Assembly (NCBI GenBank): GCA_000799755.1
Contig: JUHI01000007.1
Span: 248,001-312,000 of the forward strand
DNA: 64,000 nt
Direction of reading: 5' to 3'
From: Martinezella tropici
GTDB taxonomy: Bacteria > Pseudomonadota > Alphaproteobacteria > Rhizobiales > Rhizobiaceae
A program made the position numbers and the translations under genes. Of this stretch, positions 42,214 through 51,426 are shown piece by piece (the first letter of the stretch is position 1; each line of letters opens with the position of its first letter). The notes beneath the pieces were generated by a model. That model was not told the origin of the DNA, searched no databases, and saw only the letters and a list, made by a program, of their open reading frames with translations.

Positions 42214-45200
42214 CTAGCTTTTGGAACGATCGGCCCGGAAAACGGTATCGCCGAGATAGCGCTGGATCTTCGCCTCAAGAAGCTCTGGACTGATCGGCTT
42301 CGACATGCAGTCGTCCATGCCCGACTGCATGCACGTGATGCGATCCACATCCAGCGCCTGCGCCGTGACCCCGACGACGGGCACATGCCGCCCTTGCCCG
42401 GCTTGCGCCTCAAGCTGCCGGATCATGCGTGTCGCCTGATGGCCGTTCATGACAGGCATCGACACATCCATGAGGATCAGCGACGGCCGCAACTGACGCC
42501 ATGCGTCGACGGCCGCCTGGCCGTTTTCCACGACGAGGAACCGCAGACCGGTCGCCTGCAGGATCTGCGTGAAGACGATCTGGTTCACGTCATTGTCCTC
42601 GGCGACGAGGACGTCGATGGCGTGACCGGTTTTGGCGGAGGTTATCTGGTCGGTGGCTTCGATCGCAGCCGCGGCTTCCGCTTCGATCGGCAACTGCCGT
42701 TCGGCGGCGGCCGATTGTCCGCCGGGTTTCTTCCGCCGCGATGCTCGCACGACATCGATGATCGTGCTGCGCAAGGCATTGGCACGAATGGGCTTCATCA
42801 AATGCGCCTGACCGCTGACGACAGCGAATTCCTTGTCGCAACCGGCAGCATCCATCGACGTCAGGAACACGATCGGCAATGCAGCGAAACGCGGATCGGC
42901 ACGCACGGCGCTCGCGACCTGATAGCCATTCATGCCGGACATGCTGTAGTCGACGATGATCGCATCGACCGATACGCCCATGTCGAAAGCAGCATCCAGA
43001 ATGGCGAGTGCGGTCTCGCCGTCCTCGGCCACATGCCCGTCGAAGCCCCATTGCGCCAATTGTTCGGTCAGGATGCGCCGATGGATCGCATCGTCTTCGA
43101 CGATCAGGACACGGGCGTTTCTGACATTTTCAGGCAGTTCCGTGCCCTTGCCGCGCGCGGCAACCAGCGGCATCGGCAAATGGACCGTGAAGACCGACCC
43201 CTGGCCCCATTCGCTCTCCACCGACAGCGAACCGCCGAAAAGATCGACGAGACCATCCGTGATCGCGAGGCCAAGGCCGGAGCCTTCGAGGCGCCGCGCG
43301 AAGGAAGAATCCGCCAGCGAGAATTTGTCGAAGATCGTATCGAGCTTCTCGTCGGGAATGCCGATACCGGTATCTTCGACGCGCAGCACGAGCAATATGC
43401 TGTCATCCGCTGCCGACTGGCTATCCAGCTCTACCAGCACATGACCCCGCTCGGTGAACTTGATCGCATTGCCGACCAGATTGGTCACGATCTGCCTGAA
43501 GCGGCCCGCATCGCCGAGAACCCCTGCCGGCACGCCAGGCGCGATGCGCATCATCAACTCGACATTCTTTTCCGATGCGGCGGCGGCCAGCAAGGTCACG
43601 ATATCTTCGACGGCCTCGGCCGGATCGAACGCCATCTTGCGCAGATGCATTTCGCCGCTGTCGATGCGGGAGAAATCGAGGATATCGTTGATGATGGTCA
43701 GCAACGCATTGCCCGACTTGACGATGATATCGACGAAAGTCTTCTGTCGGGCATCGAGATCCGTCTTGCCAAGTAGTTCCGCCATGCCGAGCACGCCATT
43801 CATCGGCGTGCGGATTTCATGGCTCATATGGGTGAGAAATTCGGATTTCGCCCGATCGGCTGCGTTGCTGCGCGCCAGAAGCAGCTGCAGATCCGCCTCC
43901 CGCTCCTTCATCTCGGTGACGTCGCTCAACACCACCATCCAGCGGCGATGCTCGCCGATCGCGCCATCGAGCTGCATCCAGCGATCACCGATGATCTGGA
44001 ACACACAGGAGATCGGCTTGCCTGCCGCGATGCTTTCCCGCCATGACGTCCGGACGGCCTCGAAATCCTCGCCGAAATCGCCACGTTCAGCGCAATAGTC
44101 GAACGCCGCGGACCAGTCCATGCCGGTCTCAAGAAGTTCCGCCGGCAGCTTCAACATCTCCTTGAGCCGATCATTGGCCAGCATGATCGCACCGTCCTGG
44201 ACGATGAGCAGACCTTGGGACATGGCCTGCATGGCATCGGCCATGAGCTCGCCGAGACGCTCCAGCGCGAGCCGGGTCTCGGTGATCTCCTGGGATTGCT
44301 GCCTGACAGAAGAAATATCCGTATAGGACATCAATGTCCGGCCGTTGGAAATCCGGCGGGCATCGATGATGACGGATTTGCCGTCGGCAAAATTCACTTC
44401 CGTCTGCAGATGCTCGCCCGCCTTGCGCAGCGCTGCCAGACGCGCCTGATAAATATCGTCGATGCTGCGGCCGTCGGAACCGAAGCGTGCCAGTTCGAAG
44501 TGCTTGGCTATGAGATCACGATAGGGCCGCCCCTCGAAGCGATCGTCCTTCGAGAATTCCCAGATATCGTAGAAGGCGTCATTCAGGTATTCGACGATGT
44601 AGTCGCTGTTGTGGATCAAGACACCGATCGGCATCGAGCGAAGGATGTTGTCGAGATCGTCGTGAAGTGCTTCGGCGCGGACTTGCGAATCGATCAGCTG
44701 CATTTCCCGCTGCTTCAGCGCCGACGTATCGGTTACGGAACCGATCGCATAATGCTTGCCGTCTACGGTCGTCGCTCGGTTGAGGCGAATCTTGACGGGA
44801 CGCTTCGCCTGGTTCCGATTGACGATTTCGCTTTCGAATTCGTACGCGCGTCCTTCCCGCAGCACGGCTTCGTTTTCCGCGAAGAATTCGTCAGCGCCAA
44901 CGTCGAACGTTTCATGCTCGGTTCTTCCGAGCATTTCTTCACGATCGAGCCCAATGATCGCGGCGTGGGCGGCATTGGAGTAAATCAATCGATGGTCGGC
45001 ATCACGCACGAAGGTGGCGACCGGCAGATCCTCCAGAACGCTGCGGAAAAACTCTGTCTCGTCCGCATCCCGCCGACCTGTCTCGACAGCGAAGGTGTCG
45101 CGTGCCACGGTCGGCGCCGTAAGAAACATGCCGAAGATATAGACCCTGTCTTCCGAGGGTGAAAAGCTCTCGATCTGGATGCGCGAACGCTGGAGGCCGG

Positions 45201-45462
45201 ACGGATCGAAGCAGAGCGCAATCTCTTCCGAGCCGAAGACCAGGGCACGGCGTTCCCTGTCCTCTCTGTCGGCGCTCTCGCCGGCTTCAAGGAGATCATG
45301 GCTGCGATTGCCGATGAAATCGGAAATGTCGTGCCCGAAAAAACGCGCATAGGCGTCGTTGACCGCGACGTAACGAAGCTCGCTGTTCTTGATGTAGGCG
45401 GGCCTATCCAGACTGGCGATCCGGCGGCACACTATGTCAAGCAGTTCACCGTCCAGGGTCAA
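42214..45462 (-). CDS. PAS-domain hybrid histidine kinase with two receiver domains
   Basis: A 1082-residue cytoplasmic sensor with no membrane helices. Four PAS-like modules occupy roughly residues 10-110, 135-250, 270-390 and 400-515. HisKA has the phosphorylated His in FLTHMSHEIRTPMNG (about 548). HATPase_c has NLVGNAIKFTE, DTGIGIP and GSGLGLAI. The first receiver (about 783-905) has IIVDYSMSGMNG with the acceptor Asp and a TS/K set; the second (about 950-1070) has LILMDVSMPVMNG. No Hpt domain or cognate response regulator gene is adjacent. It is divergent from the mttB homologue, with about 215 bases between starts. Confidence 0.93.
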   Translation of the reverse strand: MTLDGELLDIVCRRIASLDRPAYIKNSELRYVAVNDAYARFFGHDISDFIGNRSHDLLEAGESADREDRERRALVFGSEEIALCFDPSGLQRSRIQIESFSPSEDRVYIFGMFLTAPTVARDTFAVETGRRDADETEFFRSVLEDLPVATFVRDADHRLIYSNAAHAAIIGLDREEMLGRTEHETFDVGADEFFAENEAVLREGRAYEFESEIVNRNQAKRPVKIRLNRATTVDGKHYAIGSVTDTSALKQREMQLIDSQVRAEALHDDLDNILRSMPIGVLIHNSDYIVEYLNDAFYDIWEFSKDDRFEGRPYRDLIAKHFELARFGSDGRSIDDIYQARLAALRKAGEHLQTEVNFADGKSVIIDARRISNGRTLMSYTDISSVRQQSQEITETRLALERLGELMADAMQAMSQGLLIVQDGAIMLANDRLKEMLKLPAELLETGMDWSAAFDYCAERGDFGEDFEAVRTSWRESIAAGKPISCVFQIIGDRWMQLDGAIGEHRRWMVVLSDVTEMKEREADLQLLLARSNAADRAKSEFLTHMSHEIRTPMNGVLGMAELLGKTDLDARQKTFVDIIVKSGNALLTIINDILDFSRIDSGEMHLRKMAFDPAEAVEDIVTLLAAAASEKNVELMMRIAPGVPAGVLGDAGRFRQIVTNLVGNAIKFTERGHVLVELDSQSAADDSILLVLRVEDTGIGIPDEKLDTIFDKFSLADSSFARRLEGSGLGLAITDGLVDLFGGSLSVESEWGQGSVFTVHLPMPLVAARGKGTELPENVRNARVLIVEDDAIHRRILTEQLAQWGFDGHVAEDGETALAILDAAFDMGVSVDAIIVDYSMSGMNGYQVASAVRADPRFAALPIVFLTSMDAAGCDKEFAVVSGQAHLMKPIRANALRSTIIDVVRASRRKKPGGQSAAAERQLPIEAEAAAAIEATDQITSAKTGHAIDVLVAEDNDVNQIVFTQILQATGLRFLVVENGQAAVDAWRQLRPSLILMDVSMPVMNGHQATRMIRQLEAQAGQGRHVPVVGVTAQALDVDRITCMQSGMDDCMSKPISPELLEAKIQRYLGDTVFRADRSKS

Positions 45463-45678
45463 ACGGAGCCTCTCTTCTCACCGCGCATGACAGTTCATGA
45501 AACGACGCTCTACCATGATTGGCTTTAACAAGGCGTTAACCATGTTTAACCACCTCGGCGACGTCGCGTTCAGACTATGCGCTATCCTATAATGGTCACG
45601 TGTTGGTCGCAAACGACGGCGGCATGTCGCGGGAAACTCTGCCAAGAATCCGTCAGCTGATAATTGGGAACGAGCGTC

Positions 45679-47265
45679 ATGAGCGACGAAGCAAGCCTGA
45701 CTTTGAACGAAGCGCAGAGCGCTGCGGCGACGGGCGAACGGCGGCGGCGAGCCGGAGGTCGAGGTGCCGAACGCAGCCGCAAGACGAGCGGCACGAAGTA
45801 TCTCAACCTCGTCAACAATCTCGCCCGCACCGAACTTCTGTCGCCGGAAGCGCTTGACGATATTCACGAGGCATCGCTGACCATCCTCGAAGAAATCGGC
45901 ATGGACATTATCCTGCCCGAGGCGCGTGAACGCATGAAGGCGGCCGGCGCCGATGTCACCCCCGGCAAGGAACGCGTGCGCTTCGATCGCAGCATGATCA
46001 TGGAGCTGATCGCTTCGATCCCCTCGACGTTCACCCTGCACGCGCGCAATCCGCTGCGCAATGTTCAGATCGGCGGGCGCAATCTCGTCTTCGCGCAGGT
46101 TGCCTCGGCTCCCTTCGTTGCCGACCGGGAAGGCGGCAGGAGAGCCGGCAATCAGGAGGATTTTCGCAAGCTCATCAAGCTCGCCCAGTCGTTCGACATC
46201 ATCCATATGACCGGCGGCTATCCGGTGGAGCCGATCGATATCCATGCCTCGGTGCGCCATCTCGACTGCCTCTCCGACATCGTGAAGCTCACCGACAAGG
46301 CCTTTCATTGCTATTCGCTCGGCAAGCAGCGCAATCTCGACGCGATCGAGATCGCCCGCATCGGCCGCGGCATCAGCATGGAGCAGATGGAGCGCGAACC
46401 CTCGCTCTTCACCATCATCAACTCCTCCTCGCCGCTTCGTCTCGACGGGCCGATGCTGCAGGGCATCATCGAAATGTCGTCGCGTGGTCAGGTGGTGGTG
46501 GTCACGCCGTTCACGCTGGCGGGCGCCATGGCGCCGGTAACGATCGCAGGCGCGCTGGTGCAACAGAATGCCGAGGCGCTCTGCGGCCTCGCCTTCACCC
46601 AGATGGTGCGCAAGGGCGCACCGGTCATGTATGGCGGCTTCACCTCGAATGTCGACATGAAGACGGGTGCGCCCGCCTTCGGCACGCCGGAATACATGAA
46701 GGCGGTCATCGCAGGCGGCCAGCTCGCCCGTCGCTACGGCATCCCCTACCGCACCTCCAACACGAATGCTTCGAATACGCTCGACGCCCAGGCCGCCTAC
46801 GAATCGGCACTGTCGCTCTGGGCACTGACCCAGGGCGGCGGCAATTTCGTGCTGCACGCGGCCGGCTGGAGTGAAGGTGGTCTCACCGCCTCCTTCGAAA
46901 AATTCATTCTCGATGTCGACATGCTGCAGATGGTCGCGGAATTCCTGACGCCGCTCGATGTCAGCGCCGATGCCTTGGCGCTCGATGCCGTCCGCGATGT
47001 CGGCCCCGGCGGCCATTATTTCGGCACGGCACACACGCTCGCCCGCTATGAAACGGCCTTCTACTCACCAATCCTGTCGGACTGGCGAAACAATGAAACC
47101 TGGGCGGAAGCCGGAAGACCCACAACTTACGATCACGCCAACCGCGTCTATAAGGAAACGCTGGCGCATTATGAACGCCCGCCCATCGATCCGGCAATCG
47201 AGGAAGAGCTCGACGCCTTTGTTGCCAAGCGCAAGGAAGAAGGCGGAGTACCTACCGATTTCTAG
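45679..47265 (+). CDS. MttB family (non-pyrrolysine) trimethylamine methyltransferase-like protein
   Basis: A 528-residue TIM-barrel methyltransferase homologue. Family features: LSPEALDDIHEASLTILEEIGMD near the N-terminus, LVFAQVASAPFVADREGGRR, HMTGGYPVEP, and NASNTLDAQAAYES. The frame has no amber codon, so unlike archaeal MttB it has no pyrrolysine. Characterised non-Pyl members demethylate glycine betaine, carnitine or proline betaine with a corrinoid protein; none is encoded nearby, so the substrate and cofactor partner are open. A Ser/Arg-rich N-terminal leader (ERRRRAGGRGAERSRKTSG) precedes the domain. The ATG at 45679 was preferred to the TTG at 45664. Confidence 0.88.
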   Translation: MSDEASLTLNEAQSAAATGERRRRAGGRGAERSRKTSGTKYLNLVNNLARTELLSPEALDDIHEASLTILEEIGMDIILPEARERMKAAGADVTPGKERVRFDRSMIMELIASIPSTFTLHARNPLRNVQIGGRNLVFAQVASAPFVADREGGRRAGNQEDFRKLIKLAQSFDIIHMTGGYPVEPIDIHASVRHLDCLSDIVKLTDKAFHCYSLGKQRNLDAIEIARIGRGISMEQMEREPSLFTIINSSSPLRLDGPMLQGIIEMSSRGQVVVVTPFTLAGAMAPVTIAGALVQQNAEALCGLAFTQMVRKGAPVMYGGFTSNVDMKTGAPAFGTPEYMKAVIAGGQLARRYGIPYRTSNTNASNTLDAQAAYESALSLWALTQGGGNFVLHAAGWSEGGLTASFEKFILDVDMLQMVAEFLTPLDVSADALALDAVRDVGPGGHYFGTAHTLARYETAFYSPILSDWRNNETWAEAGRPTTYDHANRVYKETLAHYERPPIDPAIEEELDAFVAKRKEEGGVPTDF

Positions 47266-47405
47266 TTGAAAATCAAAAGGTTTCCCGCGTTTCATCATGA
47301 ACGAAATTTAATGTCGCGATCCTCTTTTTGGCCGCGACTTCGCCCCCTTTCGCACGCACCTTCAAACTCGGCTTCGGCTGGGAGGCCTGTGTTTTTGGGA
47401 AAGGG

Positions 47406-47735
47406 ATGTCAATGTCTGTGCTTCGCACATTAACAACGGCCGGTTTGATCGCGCTGACGCTTGGCAGCGCCGCGGCCGTAACCACCACCACTGCCAGCGC
47501 CTCAGATCGCGGCGCCTTCTTCGGCGGTCTCGCCGCGGGTGTCGTCGGCGGCGCCCTGGTCGCCGGAGCCATGCGGCCGGCTTACCCGGCCTATTATCCT
47601 GCATACCCCGCCTATCCGGCCTATTATGCCGGACCAGCCTATGAACGCGTTTATGTGCGCCCCTATCCCAGCTGCTACTGGGCATGGCGCCACGATGGCT
47701 GGGGCCGGCCCTATCGTGTCGAGGTCTGCCGCTGA
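47406..47735 (+). CDS. Small secreted Tyr/Pro-rich repeat protein
   Basis: A 109-residue protein with a signal peptide or anchor (VLRTLTTAGLIALTLGSAAAV), a Gly/Ala-rich hydrophobic stretch (FFGGLAAGVVGGALVAGAM), and a run of PAY repeats (PAYPAYYPAYPAYPAYYAGP). It ends with a Trp/Tyr/Arg-rich tail with two cysteines (PSCYWAWRHDGWGRPY). Such envelope proteins are common in rhizobia and of unknown role. The ATG at 47406 has GGAAAGGG just upstream; a second ATG lies two codons later. Confidence 0.75.
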   Translation: MSMSVLRTLTTAGLIALTLGSAAAVTTTTASASDRGAFFGGLAAGVVGGALVAGAMRPAYPAYYPAYPAYPAYYAGPAYERVYVRPYPSCYWAWRHDGWGRPYRVEVCR

Positions 47736-47743
47736 AGCCGACA

Positions 47744-47815
47744 GCAATTCCAGGAAAACTGCGTAGCTGTCTTCCGTGCGGAATTGTGTAAACAAAAGGA
47801 TAGAGCGTTTTCGCG
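47744..47815 (+). repeat. RIME-like mosaic intergenic repeat, copy C (partial)
   Basis: This carries the CAATTCC...GGAATTG module with an inner GGAAAA stretch, as in copies A and B, followed by a diverged remnant of the second module beginning GAGCG. It lies directly after the secreted-protein gene and before a hairpin terminator. Confidence 0.65.
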
Positions 47816-47881
47816 AATCGAAGAAAAGCGGAAAAGCCACAAGGCGCCGATGGCGTTCCCTATCAGTCGCATCCAATCTCG

Positions 47882-47909
47882 AATGCCGCCGGATTTCCGG
47901 CGGCATTTT
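47882..47909 (+). terminator. Rho-independent terminator candidate
   Basis: An 11-bp perfect stem AATGCCGCCGG / CCGGCGGCATT (47882-47892 with 47897-47907) with an ATTT loop, continuing into TT and a T-rich stretch. It would end the transcript of the small secreted-protein gene and insulate the helicase promoter. Confidence 0.75.
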
Positions 47910-47943
47910 CGTCTGTCTGTTGAAAAGCTTTTACCCACACCCC

Positions 47944-47972
47944 TTGACATTGGCGGCATTTAAGACCAAATG
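47944..47972 (+). promoter_or_regulatory. Promoter candidate for the DEAD-box helicase transcript
   Basis: CTTGACA (47943-47949) matches the alphaproteobacterial sigma-70 -35 consensus CTTGAC exactly. About 17 bases downstream the -10 position reads CCAAAT/CAAATG, a weak match. If used, the transcript has a 5' leader of about 235 bases before the helicase start. Confidence 0.45.
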
Positions 47973-48055
47973 CGCCGCAGCTTTCACCTTCCGGCCGCCG
48001 CGTGAGCGTGCCCTGCGGGACAATCTGTACGCAAGAGAAGGACAAAAGCGCTTTT

Positions 48056-48217
48056 ATGAATGAGGCCGCGCCAAGCGCTGCGGCCGGATGCGCTGGAAAG
48101 CTATTTCCAACTTACAAGTTCCCACTTCACGCGGGGTTCTTGACGCCAGAGACAGACCGGACCGCATGGTGCGACCCGGCCTATTTGCTTTGGCGCCCCC
48201 GAAAGGTATTGAATTGA
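48056..48217 (+). CDS. Possible 53-codon upstream ORF overlapping the helicase start
   Basis: An ATG at 48056 (AAGGA about 11 bases upstream) opens a 53-codon frame ending in a TGA at 48215-48217 that overlaps the helicase TTG start at 48214 as TTGA. The peptide (MNEAAPSAAAGCAGKL... ending WRPRKVLN) matches nothing I recognise. The arrangement would allow translational coupling or leader-peptide control, but the ORF may simply be chance. Confidence 0.3.
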   Translation: MNEAAPSAAAGCAGKLFPTYKFPLHAGFLTPETDRTAWCDPAYLLWRPRKVLN

Positions 48218-49875
48218 CCGATTTTCACTCGCTTGGTCTCTCCAAGCAGATCGTCGATACGCTGTCGCAGAACAACTTCGCCACGCCGACTCCCATCCAG
48301 GCGCAGGCGATCCCGCTCGTTCTCCAGGGCCGCGATCTCATCGGCCTCGCTCAGACCGGCACCGGCAAGACGGCCGCTTTCGGCCTGCCGATCATCGAAA
48401 TGCTGTTGAAGGAGGCCAAGCGCCCTGACAACCGCACCGTCCGCACACTGATCCTCGCCCCGACCCGCGAACTGGTAAACCAGATCGCCGACAACCTCCG
48501 GCTCTTCGTGCGCAAGTCGCCGTTGCGGATCAATCTCGTCGTCGGCGGCGCGTCGATCAACAAGCAGCAGCTTCAGCTCGAGCGCGGCACCGATATCCTC
48601 GTCGCAACCCCCGGCCGCCTACTCGATCTCATCAATCGCCGCGCCCTCTCGCTCGGCCATGTCACCCATCTCGTCCTCGACGAAGCCGACCAGATGCTCG
48701 ATCTCGGCTTCATCCACGATCTCCGCAAGATCGCCAAGCTCGTTCCGGCCAAGCGCCAGACCCTGCTGTTTTCGGCCACCATGCCGAAGGCGATCGCCGA
48801 TCTCGCTTCCGACTACCTGACCAATCCGGTCAAGGTCGAAGTCTCACCTCCGGGCAAGGCAGCCGACAAGGTGGAGCAGTATGTCCACTTCGTCGCCGGC
48901 CAGAACCACAAGACCGAGATCCTCAAGGAAACCATCTCGGCCAACCCGGATGGCCGCGCCATCGTCTTCCTGCGCACCAAGCACGGCGCCGAGAAGCTTA
49001 TGAAGCATCTCGATCACGTCGGCTTCGCCGCCGCCTCCATCCACGGCAACAAGAGCCAGGGCCAGCGCGAACGCGCGCTCAAGGGCTTCCGTGATGGTGA
49101 AGTCCGCGTTCTCGTCGCAACCGACGTCGCCGCCCGCGGCATCGATATCCCCGGCGTTTCGCATGTCTACAACTTCGACCTGCCCGAAGTGCCCGATGCC
49201 TATGTTCACCGCATCGGCCGCACCGCGCGCGCCGGCCGCGACGGCATCGCCATCGCCTTCTGCGCTCCGGATGAAATCCGCTTGCTGCGCGACATCGAGC
49301 GCCTGATGGGCATCGAGATTGCCGTTGCCAGCGGCGAAGCTCCGGCCGATCGCGGCCGTCCCGTTCGCGGCAAGGGCCGCGGCGGTCAAGGTAACGGCAA
49401 TGGCGGCCAGGGCAGAGGCCAGAACGGCCAGGGACGCGAACGCGGCGAAGGCCGACCGCAACGTCCGGCCCGTCGCCCGTTCTTCGACAAGGAAGGTGGC
49501 GAAGCCCGTGGTCAGATCGGCGAGCGCCAGGAACGCCGCCCGCGTGAAGATCGTCCGCAGCGCGAAAACAACCGCAATGCCGATTTCCGCGGCCAGCGCC
49601 GCAACGAGCCGACGCCGCGTGCAGAACCCGACAACGATCTTGTCTCGACCTCGGACTTCCGTCCCGCTCGCAAGCAGCAGCACAGTGGCCAGGCAAACGG
49701 CAATGCCGGCGCACATGAGGGCGGCGCCCACCGCGGACAGCGCCATTCTCATGGTCGCCCCGCAGGCCGCCACAACGAAGAGCGCGGCGCCCAGGGCGAA
49801 CAGCGCAATGGCGGCAACGGCCGCATGAAGCGCCGTGGTCCGGGCAACGGCGGGCAACGCCGCGAACGCGCCTGA
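48214..49875 (+). CDS. DEAD-box ATP-dependent RNA helicase (RhlE/CsdA-like) with RG-rich tail
   Basis: A 553-residue helicase: Q motif FATPTPIQAQAIP, motif I AQTGTGKT, PTRELV, VATPGRLLD, motif II VLDEADQML, SAT, then the second RecA domain with ATDVAARGIDIP and HRIGRTARAGR. The last approximately 170 residues are disordered and rich in Arg, Gly, Gln and Asn (RGKGRGGQGNGNGGQGRGQ), likely for RNA binding. I prefer the TTG at 48214, with GAAAGG at 48201-48206, because the domain starts LTDFHSLGLS; the ATG at 48088 would add 42 residues unlike the family. Likely roles are ribosome assembly and cold adaptation. Confidence 0.92.
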   Translation: MTDFHSLGLSKQIVDTLSQNNFATPTPIQAQAIPLVLQGRDLIGLAQTGTGKTAAFGLPIIEMLLKEAKRPDNRTVRTLILAPTRELVNQIADNLRLFVRKSPLRINLVVGGASINKQQLQLERGTDILVATPGRLLDLINRRALSLGHVTHLVLDEADQMLDLGFIHDLRKIAKLVPAKRQTLLFSATMPKAIADLASDYLTNPVKVEVSPPGKAADKVEQYVHFVAGQNHKTEILKETISANPDGRAIVFLRTKHGAEKLMKHLDHVGFAAASIHGNKSQGQRERALKGFRDGEVRVLVATDVAARGIDIPGVSHVYNFDLPEVPDAYVHRIGRTARAGRDGIAIAFCAPDEIRLLRDIERLMGIEIAVASGEAPADRGRPVRGKGRGGQGNGNGGQGRGQNGQGRERGEGRPQRPARRPFFDKEGGEARGQIGERQERRPREDRPQRENNRNADFRGQRRNEPTPRAEPDNDLVSTSDFRPARKQQHSGQANGNAGAHEGGAHRGQRHSHGRPAGRHNEERGAQGEQRNGGNGRMKRRGPGNGGQRRERA

Positions 49876-49885
49876 TGTAATACAG

Positions 49886-49910
49886 AAGGGGGCCAATCGC
49901 CCCCCTTTTT
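49886..49910 (+). terminator. Rho-independent terminator after the helicase gene
   Basis: A 6-bp GC stem (49888-49893 with 49899-49904), CAATC loop, then C and five T (49906-49910) lie 11 bases after the helicase stop. It is a canonical intrinsic terminator. On the other strand it also follows the convergent GNAT gene's stop closely, without a T-run on that strand. Confidence 0.88.
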
Positions 49911-49916
49911 CTTGCG

Positions 49917-50465
49917 CTATTGCGCCAACCCACGAAGGCCTTTCAGCAAGGCCGGAATATTATCCCAGACATACGCGACCTGACCGACTGCCGTTCCGCC
50001 GAGGATGAGCGGCTCCGTCGGCACCGCCCGACCACGCAGGCGCTCGTAGAAGACCCTGTTTGGGTTGTTCTCCAATGCCAGCGCCAGCAATCCCTTATGC
50101 CCCGCATCTCCGAGATCTCCCGCCACGCGGGCAAAGAGCATCGAACCGAGCTTGCGGCGCTGATGGGCAGGCAGGAGATAAAGCGCATAGACTTCAGCAT
50201 CGTGCGAAAAGCCCGGATGGCGGCTTGGCCCTCCGCTCGCAAACCCGACGACCACGCCATTTTCATCTTCCGCCACGTAGTAGACGATGCCGGCGCGACT
50301 CAGATAACGGCGATGCCGCCGCACCTGTCGGTCATGGGTCATGCCCTGAAGGAAGTCTTCTGGCAACACCCCGGCAAAGGTCGCCCTCCAGGCGTCGACC
50401 ACAACATGGGCCATGGCCGGCAAATCGCCTTCAACGGCAAGCCTGATCCCAATCGCCATCGACAC
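49917..50465 (-). CDS. GNAT family N-acetyltransferase
   Basis: A 182-residue acetyltransferase: IRLAVEGDLPAMAHVVVDAWRATFAG is the N-terminal pattern of this subfamily, EVYALYLLPAHQRRKLGSMLF contains the acetyl-CoA binding loop (QRRKLGS), and ALENNPNRVFYERLRGR is motif B. Substrate unknown. It stands apart from the EamA gene upstream by 67 bases in the same direction. Confidence 0.88.
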   Translation of the reverse strand: MSMAIGIRLAVEGDLPAMAHVVVDAWRATFAGVLPEDFLQGMTHDRQVRRHRRYLSRAGIVYYVAEDENGVVVGFASGGPSRHPGFSHDAEVYALYLLPAHQRRKLGSMLFARVAGDLGDAGHKGLLALALENNPNRVFYERLRGRAVPTEPLILGGTAVGQVAYVWDNIPALLKGLRGLAQ

Positions 50466-50532
50466 CTTCCCGCCTCGCGACCTTTATGTGGAATGTGCCA
50501 CCCAGATATCGCCATCCGCAAGACGTCGCAGC

Positions 50533-51426
50533 CTATTCCGGTACCACCTCTGCCGTGCGCCGGTTGGTGAGATAGACGCCGAGCACGACGATGACGGTTC
50601 CGATGATGATCGGCAGCGTCAGCGGTTCGCCGAAGGCGATCGCGGCTTCGATGGCGACGGCCGGCGGCATGAGGTAGATCAGCGAGGCGGCGCGCGATAC
50701 CTGCCCTCGGCGAATGAGATAGAGCAGCAATCCGACGGCACCCATCGACAGGCCGAAGACCGACCAGAGCAACGACAGGATGGCCGTCTGCGTGCCGTCG
50801 AAACGTAATCCCTCGAACACGAAGGCCAACGGAACGGTGACGATCAGCGCGCCGACATATTGCAAGGTCGCGATGGTTCTGAGGTCGCCGGTCTGTAGAT
50901 GCCGCTTCTGGTACAGCGTGCCGTAGGTCACGGAGACCATCGCCAACAGATTGACGATCAAGGGAATGGCAGATTGCCAGAGATTGCCCGTATCGGTCGT
51001 CAGGAGCTTCGGCGAGATCGCGATGGCGATACCGAGAAAGCCGAGCAGCAGGCCGATCTTCTGGATCGGCTGCAGCCGTTCGCCGACGAGGAACGGCGCG
51101 GCCATGGCGGTCATCAGCGGCTGCAGCGCCGCGATGATGCCGGAAATGCCGGCCGGCACGCCCTCGGCAATCGCCCACCAGAGCCCGGCCAAATAGATGC
51201 CGTGCAGGAAAATGCCGGAATAGATGGCGCGAAACGCGCTCGACCAGTCACGCGGCCATTTGGCGCCTACGATCGAACAGAGCAGCACGAAGGCGAGCGC
51301 CGACAGGCTGTAACGGATCATCAGGAAGGTGAAGGGCCCCGCGTGCAGCGACGCGTACTTGGCGACAATCCAGCCTGTGGACCAGAGAAAGACGAAGATC
51401 GCCGGCGCGAATTTATCGAGGGACAT
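50533..51426 (-). CDS. EamA/DMT superfamily transporter (RhaT-like)
   Basis: A 297-residue inner-membrane protein with about ten helices and two EamA repeats, the second starting near residue 150 (SAIPLIVNLLAMVSVTYGTLYQKR). The ending, with VIVVLGVYLTNRR, is typical of drug/metabolite exporters. The ATG at 51426 opens on the first helix (FAPAIFVFLWSTGWIVAKY); an upstream extension is basic and non-homologous. Probably exports a small metabolite; substrate unknown. Confidence 0.9.
   Translation of the reverse strand: MSLDKFAPAIFVFLWSTGWIVAKYASLHAGPFTFLMIRYSLSALAFVLLCSIVGAKWPRDWSSAFRAIYSGIFLHGIYLAGLWWAIAEGVPAGISGIIAALQPLMTAMAAPFLVGERLQPIQKIGLLLGFLGIAIAISPKLLTTDTGNLWQSAIPLIVNLLAMVSVTYGTLYQKRHLQTGDLRTIATLQYVGALIVTVPLAFVFEGLRFDGTQTAILSLLWSVFGLSMGAVGLLLYLIRRGQVSRAASLIYLMPPAVAIEAAIAFGEPLTLPIIIGTVIVVLGVYLTNRRTAEVVPE

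Noticed and set aside
47570..47640. PAY-coding repeats as a CRISPR or tandem DNA repeat array
   Set aside because: The repeats are short, in frame and explained by the Tyr/Pro-rich protein sequence.
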